DNA of 12,020 nt, taken from NCBI GenBank assembly GCA_023442755.1, contig JAEZXS010000053.1:1-12020 (forward strand), in the 5' to 3' direction. Below the pieces are notes generated by a model, which was not told the DNA's origin, searched no databases, and saw only the letters and a program-made list of their open reading frames with translations. Shown here piece by piece: positions 1 through 6,016 of the stretch (its first letter is position 1; each line of letters starts with the position of its first letter). The position numbers and the translations under genes were made by a program. This DNA is from Pseudomonadota bacterium (GTDB lineage: Bacteria > Desulfobacterota > Syntrophobacteria > Syntrophobacterales > Syntrophobacteraceae).

Positions 1-2
1 GC

Positions 3-347
3 TTCACCCTGGTCCACCTGGCAGTTCGAAGGGTGCTGCAGTTGCGCAGCGCCGCTGCCCCCACCATCGAAAACGCCAAGAACAACAAGGAAGTCGTTCT
101 TGCGTTGCGTGAAATCGCGGCCAACGAGATCACCGTCGACAATATCCGTCAGATCGAGGAATCCCGGCCGATTCCCGTCGAACAGCCTGCCGCCGTCGAT
201 ATCGGCGCAGCCGCGGTGGATCTGAAGGAGATCATGGAAGAGGCGACTGCCTTTCCTTCGCTGGACTTCGACGAACCGGGCGAACAGCTTACGGAGCAGG
301 ACCTCGACCAGGATATCGATCAGGACGTGGATCGGGAAGAAATCTGA
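3..347 (+). CDS. rpoZ: DNA-directed RNA polymerase omega subunit, 5' end outside window
   Basis: This is the C-terminal part of the omega subunit, which helps fold and assemble the beta' subunit of RNA polymerase. The reading frame is open to the left edge and begins in the window with FTLVHLAVRRVLQLRSAAAP. It continues with NNKEVVLALREIAANEIT, the conserved omega core (LV-LA-RR--QL, then N-K-VV-ALREIA). A GTG at 33 could be taken as a start, but the core motif lies upstream of it, so the true start is about 15-20 codons outside the window. Omega usually ends 20-40 residues after ALREIA. Here a tail of roughly 70 residues follows, rich in Glu/Asp and ending in a DQDIDQDVDREE pattern. The next gene starts 27 bases downstream with no visible terminator, so the two are probably co-transcribed. 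Family identity is clear; the function of the tail is unknown. Confidence 0.9.
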   Translation, partial: FTLVHLAVRRVLQLRSAAAPTIENAKNNKEVVLALREIAANEITVDNIRQIEESRPIPVEQPAAVDIGAAAVDLKEIMEEATAFPSLDFDEPGEQLTEQDLDQDIDQDVDREEI

Positions 348-374
348 GCACCTTGACAGGGACAGGAAATTTCG

Positions 375-737
375 GTGGCTAGATCCAATTTGCTTACATG
401 TCTTGAAAAACGGGACCTTCTAAACCAGGCCGCAGTTTCGGTCGACAAGCTCACCGACTTCGGAGAACGGTACGAAGAATCCGGCATGCTCAACGATGCG
501 GTGGATTTTTACGAAAAAGCGAGCGCCGTAGAGCCGCTGGAAAGGCTGCTTCTGGCTGCCCGGGAGCAGGGGGATGCATTCCTGTACGGACGCATACTGA
601 GGGCTCTCGACCGCGAAGCTCCGAAAGAGGAATGGATCGCAGTAGGGGAAAAAGCACAGGAACTGGGCAAGCTCGCTTACGCGCGGGAAGCGTTCAAAAG
701 GGGCGGCCGGGAGATGGGCGAAGTGGAGAAGGTCTGA
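375..737 (+). CDS. Small helical-repeat (TPR-like) protein, function unknown
   Basis: I do not recognise this 120-residue protein as a named family. It is predicted to be soluble and almost wholly alpha-helical, with no signal peptide, membrane segment or cysteine pair. Two segments look like degenerate TPR helices: around residues 33-50 (YEESGMLNDAVDFYEKASA) and around 90-112 (GEKAQELGKLAYAREAFKRG), each with the small-residue and Tyr/Ala/Phe spacing of a TPR hairpin. The GTG start at 375 is the only possible start after the in-frame stop at 354-356, and AGGAAA lies five bases upstream (364-369). It sits 27 bases after rpoZ, so it probably shares its transcript. A protein-protein adaptor role is only a guess from the fold. 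Confidence 0.72.
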   Translation: MARSNLLTCLEKRDLLNQAAVSVDKLTDFGERYEESGMLNDAVDFYEKASAVEPLERLLLAAREQGDAFLYGRILRALDREAPKEEWIAVGEKAQELGKLAYAREAFKRGGREMGEVEKV

Positions 738-813
738 CATTTTCCATACTCCGGAACGGGGGGCCCACGACCTTTTCGCGGCGGGGGCTGTAGCCCGCAA
801 ATCCTTTGCCGGC

Positions 814-842
814 TTGACAAAGATTGCAACCATGTTTAGGAA
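814..842 (+). promoter_or_regulatory. Possible sigma70-type promoter upstream of dnaJ
   Basis: A perfect TTGACA hexamer lies at 814-819 in the 185-bp gap before dnaJ. A weak -10 candidate, TAGGAA (837-842, three of six consensus bases), follows at a 17-bp spacing. An alternative -10 is TAATAT at 858-863, whose own -35 (TTTAGG) is poor. The -35 match is the main support. A small GC stem, GCGGG/CCCGC at 781-798, lies just upstream but has no T tract. Confidence 0.3.
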
Positions 843-922
843 TTATGCGCCTGCCAGTAATATGCCTCATATTCTCCGGAGTAGCAGACGTTTTGCAGTC
901 CCCAGGGAGGGAATCGGTTTAA

Positions 923-2080
923 ATGGGTAAACAAGATTATTACGAAGTCCTGGGTGTTGCCCGGCAATCGAGCGAAGATGAAATAAAGAAGGCTTACAGA
1001 AAGCTGGCGCTGAAGTTCCATCCGGATCGAAACCCGGGAGACAAAGAGGCTGAAGAGCGCTTCAAGGAAGCGGCCGAGGCTTACGAGGTCCTGCACGACC
1101 AGCAAAAAAGGCAGATTTACGACGCATACGGTCATGAAGGCCTGCGAGGCACGGGCTTCAGCGGCTTCAGTGGCTTTGACGATATCTTCAGCTCTTTTGG
1201 CGATATCTTTCAGGAATTCTTCTCATTCGGCTTTGGCGGGCAGACCAGGCAACGCACTGCATCCAGGCCGGGTGACGACCTTATCTATTCCCTGACCCTC
1301 AGTTTCGAAGAAGCCGTTTTCGGCACGGAAAAAGAAGTCGAAATCGACTCGCTGGTAGGCTGCAGCAAATGCGGCGGAACGGGCGCCGAGCCCGGCACCA
1401 GGCAGACCGTCTGCCCTGCCTGCCAGGGGACCGGCCAGGTAGTTCAGGCCCAGGGCTTTTTCCGCATTAGCACGAGTTGCGCCCGATGCCAGGGCACGGG
1501 GAAGGTGCTTGTTTCGCCCTGCCCGGAATGCCAGGGACAGGGCAGGATCAGGCGCAGGAAGATGGTGCAGGTGAGGGTTCCCGCCGGCGTGGATTCCGGA
1601 ACGCGGCTGAGGCTGCGCGGAGAAGGCGAGAGCGGATATCGCGGCGGGATGCCGGGAGACCTGTATGTCAAGATCGAAGTGCTGCAGCATCCCAATCTCG
1701 AGCGGGACGGGGACAACCTGTATTGCAAGATATCCATTTCCTTCCTTCAAGCCATTCTGGGCGATACCGTGGATGTGCCTACCCTTGAGGGCGGCAAACC
1801 GGTCCAGATCGCGCCGGGAACGCAACCGGGGGCGGTGATTCGCTTTCCGGGCGAGGGAGTGCCGAAGCTGCGCGGATTCGGCCGGGGAGATCTCTTTGTC
1901 GAGGTCGAGGTGAAGATACCCAGACAGTTGACGCCCCGGCAGGAAGAGATCCTTCGTGAGTTCATGGCCATCGAGAAGGAAAAGGGAGAAGGCAAGGTCA
2001 AAAAATGGCCCTGGAACCGGCGTAAGGAGCCGGAAAAAGAATCCGTATCGGGCGCGCCGCGCGGGGCAAAGGGAGTCTGA
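923..2080 (+). CDS. dnaJ: Chaperone protein DnaJ (Hsp40), type I
   Basis: A cytoplasmic co-chaperone that delivers unfolded clients to DnaK (Hsp70) and stimulates its ATPase. At 385 residues it is close to the usual 370-380. The J domain spans residues 1-70 with the invariant HPD at 33-35. A Gly/Phe-rich linker with repeated GFSGF and FGF motifs covers about 75-106. The zinc domain has four CxxCxGxG repeats with cysteines at 147/150, 164/167, 186/189 and 200/203, all intact. The C-terminal substrate-binding domains follow to about residue 345. The last 35 residues form a Lys/Arg/Glu-rich tail beyond the usual DnaJ end. The ATG at 923 is preceded by GGAGG (906-910) at a rather long 12-base spacing, and the N-terminus matches the family exactly. 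No grpE or dnaK is adjacent in this window. The zinc-ribbon gene at 2083 starts two bases after the stop and is probably translationally coupled. Confidence 0.97.
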   Translation: MGKQDYYEVLGVARQSSEDEIKKAYRKLALKFHPDRNPGDKEAEERFKEAAEAYEVLHDQQKRQIYDAYGHEGLRGTGFSGFSGFDDIFSSFGDIFQEFFSFGFGGQTRQRTASRPGDDLIYSLTLSFEEAVFGTEKEVEIDSLVGCSKCGGTGAEPGTRQTVCPACQGTGQVVQAQGFFRISTSCARCQGTGKVLVSPCPECQGQGRIRRRKMVQVRVPAGVDSGTRLRLRGEGESGYRGGMPGDLYVKIEVLQHPNLERDGDNLYCKISISFLQAILGDTVDVPTLEGGKPVQIAPGTQPGAVIRFPGEGVPKLRGFGRGDLFVEVEVKIPRQLTPRQEEILREFMAIEKEKGEGKVKKWPWNRRKEPEKESVSGAPRGAKGV

Positions 2081-2082
2081 AC

Positions 2083-2295
2083 GTGGCCCGCACGGAACCC
2101 GCCCGGCAATTCGAGGAATTCAGGGCATCGGCCCTCTACTGTCCCCGCTGCAGGAGAGCTATGCCCGTTCGAAGCCGTCTTTTGCTGATACTGCCCGACG
2201 GCGAACTGCACGAGTATCTCTGCCAGGCCTGCGCCACCTCGCTCGGAACCAGGACGGTCCGCAACGCAGGCCCATCCGATCTTATTATTCACTGA
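2083..2295 (+). CDS. Small two-CxxC zinc-ribbon-like protein coupled to dnaJ
   Basis: A 70-residue soluble protein with two cysteine pairs, CPRC (20-23) and CQAC (47-50), separated by a hydrophobic beta-like stretch (SRLLLILPDGELHEYL). This is the layout of a single zinc ribbon. It starts with GTG two bases after the dnaJ stop; AGGGAG at 2070-2075, inside the end of dnaJ, gives a seven-base spacing. Such tight packing suggests coupled expression with the chaperone. The function is not known to me. It could bind a protein partner or nucleic acid through the ribbon, or act with DnaJ, whose own zinc domain is intact. A probable terminator follows directly. Confidence 0.75.
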   Translation: MARTEPARQFEEFRASALYCPRCRRAMPVRSRLLLILPDGELHEYLCQACATSLGTRTVRNAGPSDLIIH

Positions 2296-2302
2296 TCAAA
2301 TT

Positions 2303-2354
2303 CGAACGACTTTCTCCCCTTCTGCTCCAGACGCCAGAGGGGGTTCGCTTTTTG
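2303..2354 (+). terminator. Probable rho-independent terminator after the dnaJ block
   Basis: CCCCTTCTG (2316-2324) pairs with CAGAGGGG (2335-2342) with one bulged T and a 10-base loop. The outer arms CGAAC (2303-2307) and GTTCG (2343-2347) can extend it across an asymmetric internal loop. A run of five T (2349-2353) follows immediately. It begins eight bases after the stop codon of the small zinc-ribbon gene, where the operon would be expected to end. The imperfect stem lowers confidence. Confidence 0.5.
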
Positions 2355-2418
2355 AGGGATGCTCTCTGAGGCGAACGGGTTCCAGCGCATCGAGAAAAGG
2401 CGTAACTTACCGAAAATA

Positions 2419-2436
2419 AAATGATTGTTTTCATTT
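2419..2436. promoter_or_regulatory. AT-rich inverted repeat, possible operator
   Basis: AAATGA (2419-2424) and TCATTT (2431-2436) form a perfect 6-bp inverted repeat around a 6-bp spacer inside the only AT-rich island of the gap. The arm pattern is loosely like a Fur-type site, but it does not fit the full 19-bp consensus. It lies about 320 bp before the ABC operon, so its target, if any, is uncertain. Confidence 0.25.
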
Positions 2437-2754
2437 CCACGGATTTGAGTTAAAGCAATACCATTTTCCGGACACCACGAACGAGCGGCCTTCGCGGGCA
2501 ATTTTCGGGAACCTTGCAGCTATCGGTTTCCCCGGCCCGTTCCCCAGGGTGCCCGGCGCCGCACTTCACAGGTCGGTTGGCAAGGCGGGCTCGCTTGTCC
2601 CGGAACGTTCTCCGGTTCGATTTCTCAGGCCTTGATGTTTTCCGCGCTCTGGAATACCCTTCACGGCCAGTTTGAGTGGGGAACGCCCTCCCGCGGGCAG
2701 CGGCGCCCCTGGCCAGTAATTACTTGAGTATGCCGAATCAAACGAGGAAACAAT

Positions 2755-3702
2755 ATGATTGAAGCGGAAGGACTCACCAAGTTTTATGGCCCGATAGCGG
2801 CCATAAGAAATGTATCTTTTCAGGTCGGAAAGGGAGAGACCGTCGGGTTTCTCGGGCCCAACGGCGCGGGAAAATCGACAACGATCCGCATCCTCACCTG
2901 CTATATGCCCCCGACGGCGGGCAGAGCCAGAGTGGACGGGTTGGACTGCTTCGAGCGCTCGCTGGAAATCAGGAGCAAGATCGGCTACCTGCCCGAGAAT
3001 ACTCCGCTGTATCGCGAACTCACGGTGAAGCGCTTTCTCCGGTTTGCCGCAGGCGCCAAAGGTGTCGAGGCAAAGAAGGTGGAGCAGGGTGTAAACCGCG
3101 TGATCGGGATATGCGGGCTCGAAAAGAATGCCAACCGCATCATCGGACACCTCTCCAAGGGTTACCGGCAGCGTGTCGGACTGGCGCAGGCACTGCTCAA
3201 CGACCCGCCCGTCCTGGTGCTGGACGAACCGACCATCGGCCTCGACCCCACCCAGATAATAGAAATCCGGCACCTCGTCCAGGAACTCGGGCACGAGCGC
3301 ACGATCCTTCTCAGCAGCCATATACTCCCCGAAGTTGCCCAGATTTGCACGAGGGTCCTCATCATCAACAAGGGTGAGATCGTCGCGACCGACAGTCCGT
3401 CCAATCTCACCAGCCAGCTTCAAAAGACCGCGAAGGTCCAGCTCGAAGTCGACGGCTCCGCGCCCGAACTGGCTCCCGCCCTGCAGGCACTGCAGGGTGT
3501 CGAGAAAGTGAGTGTGGAAAGCAACGGGACCAGCAAATTTCTCATCGAAACCGACCGGTCGAGGGACGTGCGCCCGGAGATCGCCAGGATGGTGATCGAT
3601 AAGGGGAAGAGCCTGCTCGAGCTGAAAGCGGTGCAGCTCAGCCTCGAAGATATATTCATGCAGCTCGTAACCGAGGAAACTCCCCAGGAGGGAACCGAAT
3701 GA
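2755..3702 (+). CDS. ABC transporter ATP-binding protein, GldA-like (ABC-2 type)
   Basis: The cytoplasmic ATPase that would power the permease encoded next. All nucleotide-binding motifs are present in the 315 residues: Walker A GPNGAGKST (34-42), a GYLPEN Q-loop with Glu in the usual Gln place (76-82; common in this ABC-2/GldA subgroup), signature LSKGYRQR (133-140), Walker B VLVLDEP (153-159), D-loop GLDP (162-165) and the switch histidine in LLSSH (189). About 100 C-terminal residues after the ATPase core form the extension typical of GldA, NosF and similar ABC-2 ATPases. The ATG at 2755 has AGGAAA five bases upstream. The stop overlaps the permease start (ATGA at 3699-3702), so the two are translationally coupled. 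The transported substrate cannot be read from the sequence. Confidence 0.93.
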   Translation: MIEAEGLTKFYGPIAAIRNVSFQVGKGETVGFLGPNGAGKSTTIRILTCYMPPTAGRARVDGLDCFERSLEIRSKIGYLPENTPLYRELTVKRFLRFAAGAKGVEAKKVEQGVNRVIGICGLEKNANRIIGHLSKGYRQRVGLAQALLNDPPVLVLDEPTIGLDPTQIIEIRHLVQELGHERTILLSSHILPEVAQICTRVLIINKGEIVATDSPSNLTSQLQKTAKVQLEVDGSAPELAPALQALQGVEKVSVESNGTSKFLIETDRSRDVRPEIARMVIDKGKSLLELKAVQLSLEDIFMQLVTEETPQEGTE

Positions 3703-4478
3703 TGAAGGGTTTTTTGCCTGTCTACAGAAAAGAGCTATACGGGATTTTCGCATCTCCCATCTTCTATGCGGTGGCTTTCATTTTCCTGGTCATTTCGGGA
3801 ATATTCTTCTACCTCATCCTGGACTACTTCAACCACCTGAGTTTTGAGCTGGCCCAGAATCCGATGATGGCGGGGAAAATCAACATAATGGAAGTGGTCC
3901 TGCGCTCGTTTTTCCTCAACCTGAGTTTTATCCTCCTTTTTCTTGCCCCCCTGCTCACCATGCGGCTGTATGCGGAGGAGCGGAAAAGCGGTACCCTGGA
4001 GCTGCTCTTCACCTACCCGGTATCGGATTCCGGCGCCGTTCTCGGTAAATATGCCGCCGTCGTGACGGCCTATGCCATGCTCCTCCTCGGCACGCTGCCC
4101 GGGATCATCGCCCTTGCCTATGCATCCGCTCCGGCATGGAAGCCGATCCTGTCCGGCTATCTCGGAGTCTTTCTGCTCGGCTGCGCGTTTCTGTCCCTGG
4201 GACTTTTCACCTCCTCGCTGACGCAGAACCAGATCGTTGCCGCGGTATTCGCCTTCGGAGCGCTTCTCATCCTTTGGTTCGTCGGCGAGACCAAATCGCT
4301 GCTCGGCCCGGGTATGGGCCCCATCGCCGACTACATCGGCGTCACGAAGCATTTCGACGGCTTTGCCAAGGGCGTCCTCGACTCGCGCGACCTGCTCTAC
4401 TACTGCCTGTTCTCGTTCTTCTTCCTCTTCCTCACGTATCGCCAGGTTAATTCGTTTCGCTGGAGAGGATTGGCATAA
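3699..4478 (+). CDS. ABC-2 type permease, GldF-like
   Basis: Inner-membrane subunit of the ABC system, 259 residues with about six membrane helices (roughly 21-42, 70-90, 115-140, 150-172, 179-197 and 232-248). The cytoplasmic segment YAEERKSGTLELLFTYPVSD (91-110) is the hallmark of ABC-2 permeases, where the EERKSGTLE helix contacts the ATPase. The start overlaps the ATPase stop by ATGA; a second ATG follows at 3702, and AGGAGGG (3686-3692) fits the first one better. Only one permease gene is present, so a homodimer is expected. The gene order ATPase-permease-GldG matches the gldA/gldFG arrangement first described for gliding Bacteroidetes, but homologues occur in non-gliding bacteria, so motility should not be assumed. 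Confidence 0.9.
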   Translation: MMKGFLPVYRKELYGIFASPIFYAVAFIFLVISGIFFYLILDYFNHLSFELAQNPMMAGKINIMEVVLRSFFLNLSFILLFLAPLLTMRLYAEERKSGTLELLFTYPVSDSGAVLGKYAAVVTAYAMLLLGTLPGIIALAYASAPAWKPILSGYLGVFLLGCAFLSLGLFTSSLTQNQIVAAVFAFGALLILWFVGETKSLLGPGMGPIADYIGVTKHFDGFAKGVLDSRDLLYYCLFSFFFLFLTYRQVNSFRWRGLA

Positions 4479-4499
4479 GGGGAAAAATACCTGCCGTTC

Positions 4500-4519
4500 C
4501 GGTTCGCCCCGGCGGACCG
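4500..4519 (+). other. RNA hairpin 1 in the permease-GldG spacer
   Basis: CGGTTCGC (4500-4507) pairs with GCGGACCG (4512-4519) through eight base pairs, one of them a G-U wobble, with a four-base loop. It begins 21 bases after the permease stop. There is no T tract, so it is not a standard terminator. Confidence 0.45.
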
Positions 4520-4548
4520 CGGGTGAGTCATCGATATAAGCAAAGACG

Positions 4549-4565
4549 GCATCGCACTGCGATGC
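4549..4565 (+). other. RNA hairpin 2 in the permease-GldG spacer
   Basis: GCATCGC and GCGATGC form a perfect 7-bp inverted repeat around the loop ACT. It ends 13 bases before the GGAGG ribosome binding site (4579-4583) of the GldG-like gene. No T tract follows, so RNA processing, transcript stabilisation or a protein-binding site are more likely than termination. Confidence 0.5.
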
Positions 4566-4591
4566 GCGAAGAACATACGGAGGCCTGAAAG

Positions 4592-6016
4592 ATGGCGGCA
4601 AACAAAAAGCTCAGCCGCAAGTGGATTTACGGATCCAATTCGGTCATAACATCACTCATTCTTCTGATCATACTGGCTTTTGTCGCTCTCATAGCCGAGA
4701 GACACCCCTGGAGGGTCGACCTTACGGAGTCCGGCACCTTCAGCCTTTCCGAGCAAACCCGGAATGTTCTGAAGCAGATCGACAAGCCGATCACCATCAA
4801 GTGCTTTTACGCAACAGCAGCACCCGACCAGATGCAGCAAAAGAACAAGACAAGGGATCTTCTGGATACGTACCGGTACCATTCCAAAAACATCAGCTAT
4901 GAATTCATCGATCCCGACGTGCAGCCGGAGCTGGCCCGCAAATACGATGTAAAAACCTACGGGTCCCTGGTGCTCGAAGGCTACGACAAGACCCAGGTCG
5001 TTCCGGCCGCTGACGAGGAAAACATCTCCAGCGCCATCCTCAAGCTCAGCCGCAAGGAACAGAAGAAAATCTATTTCATGACCGGGCACGGGGAACATTC
5101 CATCACGGGAACCGACAAGGAAAGCTATGCAAACGCCAAAGCCGCCCTGGAGAAGAATTACTACTCCGTCCAGGACTTCAACCTGCTCCAGCAGCCGGAT
5201 ATTCCGTCCGATGCGGCGGCCGTGGTCGTAGCCGGTCCGAAAAAGCCCATTACCGAACAGGAACAGGCTATCCTGAATGCCTATCTCAAGCGTGGCGGGA
5301 AGCTTTTCGTGATGGTGGACGCCCTGACCGATACGGGAATGAAGGATTTCCTCAAAAGCCATGGAATCGTGATGGGCGATGACGTGATCATCGACAGGAT
5401 GAGCCGGCTGTTTGGAGGAAGCGAGCGTATACCGGTCGTAGTGGAGTACGGCGAACACAAGATCACCTCCAATTTCGGCCTGCCCACCTTTTATCCGGAC
5501 GCCCGTTCCATGGCTCCGGATGCCAAGCTGCCGGAAGGAGTCCAGGTCCAGGTGCTGGCGTCCACGTCGCCCAATTCCTGGGTGGAACGCGACCTCGACA
5601 TGCTCCGGCGCGGAGAGGCAGCCTTCGATAAGGATAAGGACCTGCCCGGCCCCGTACCCATCGTCGTGCTTGCCGACATAGCGAATAAGGACCAGTCCGC
5701 CGGCGCAGATGCGGCGAAAAAAGACCCGGCAGCAACAGGAAAGGCCGGCATTCTGGTCGCAGCGGGAGATTCCGACTTCGCGGCCAATACGTACTTCGGC
5801 CTGTACGGAAACGGGGATTTCTTCGTAAATACGATTAATTACCTGGCAGACGAAGCCAACATGATCACGATCGAACCGAAGCAGGCTGCGAACAAGCCCC
5901 TGCTTCTGACCCAGAACCAGGCCAAAGTGATGTTCTGGGTGGTGCTCATCCTGGTCCCGCTGGCTGTGCTCGTCTCGGGTCTGGCAGTCTACAGGGTCAG
6001 GAGGGCGCAACGATGA
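4592..6016 (+). CDS. GldG-like ABC transporter auxiliary protein (ABC_transp_aux family)
   Basis: A 474-residue membrane-anchored partner of the ABC permease. One helix near the N-terminus (about 18-36) and one near the C-terminus (about 446-468) bracket a large periplasmic domain. The segment just after the first helix, WRVDLTESGTFSLSEQTRNV (40-59), is the typical opening of GldG-type proteins. MTGHGEHS (163-170) and the late VAAGDSDFAAN (389-399) are also characteristic. The periplasmic domain has a Rossmann-like flavour, but no catalytic site is evident. A low-complexity Ala/Lys/Asp linker lies at about 366-384. The ATG at 4592 follows GGAGG by eight bases. It ends in an ATGA overlap with the DUF4340 gene, so those two are translationally coupled; the 113-bp spacer with two hairpins separates it from the permease. 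Family call is firm, molecular role unknown. Confidence 0.87.
   Translation: MAANKKLSRKWIYGSNSVITSLILLIILAFVALIAERHPWRVDLTESGTFSLSEQTRNVLKQIDKPITIKCFYATAAPDQMQQKNKTRDLLDTYRYHSKNISYEFIDPDVQPELARKYDVKTYGSLVLEGYDKTQVVPAADEENISSAILKLSRKEQKKIYFMTGHGEHSITGTDKESYANAKAALEKNYYSVQDFNLLQQPDIPSDAAAVVVAGPKKPITEQEQAILNAYLKRGGKLFVMVDALTDTGMKDFLKSHGIVMGDDVIIDRMSRLFGGSERIPVVVEYGEHKITSNFGLPTFYPDARSMAPDAKLPEGVQVQVLASTSPNSWVERDLDMLRRGEAAFDKDKDLPGPVPIVVLADIANKDQSAGADAAKKDPAATGKAGILVAAGDSDFAANTYFGLYGNGDFFVNTINYLADEANMITIEPKQAANKPLLLTQNQAKVMFWVVLILVPLAVLVSGLAVYRVRRAQR

Larger units (their letters stand above)
2296..2754. other. Intergenic region between the dnaJ block and the ABC operon
   Basis: This 459-bp stretch has no credible gene. 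The open frames crossing it on either strand have no family resemblance, and the longest is the antisense shadow of the ABC ATPase. It holds the terminator at 2303-2354, an AT-rich island around 2405-2465 with an inverted repeat (listed separately), and small GC-rich palindromes such as CCCGCGGG near 2692. The best promoter-like pair for the ABC operon is TTGATG (2632-2637) with TACCCT (2655-2660) at 17 bp, which is weak. The ATPase start has a good ribosome binding site (AGGAAA, 2745-2750). Confidence 0.6.

Noticed and set aside
33..347. GTG at 33 as the start of a separate 104-residue protein
   Set aside because: The frame stays open to the window edge and the omega-subunit core motif begins upstream of this GTG, so it is an internal valine codon.
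813..835. Heat-shock (sigma32) promoter for dnaJ, CTTGACA with CCATGT
   Set aside because: The distance between the two boxes is too short and the CCCCAT box is only partly matched.
2566..3753. 395-codon open frame on the - strand
   Set aside because: It lies antisense to the ABC ATPase, which has every expected motif. The translated product shows no family resemblance.
4652..6010. 452-codon open frame on the - strand
   Set aside because: It is the antisense shadow of the GldG-like gene, whose start, ribosome binding site and overlap with the next gene are convincing.
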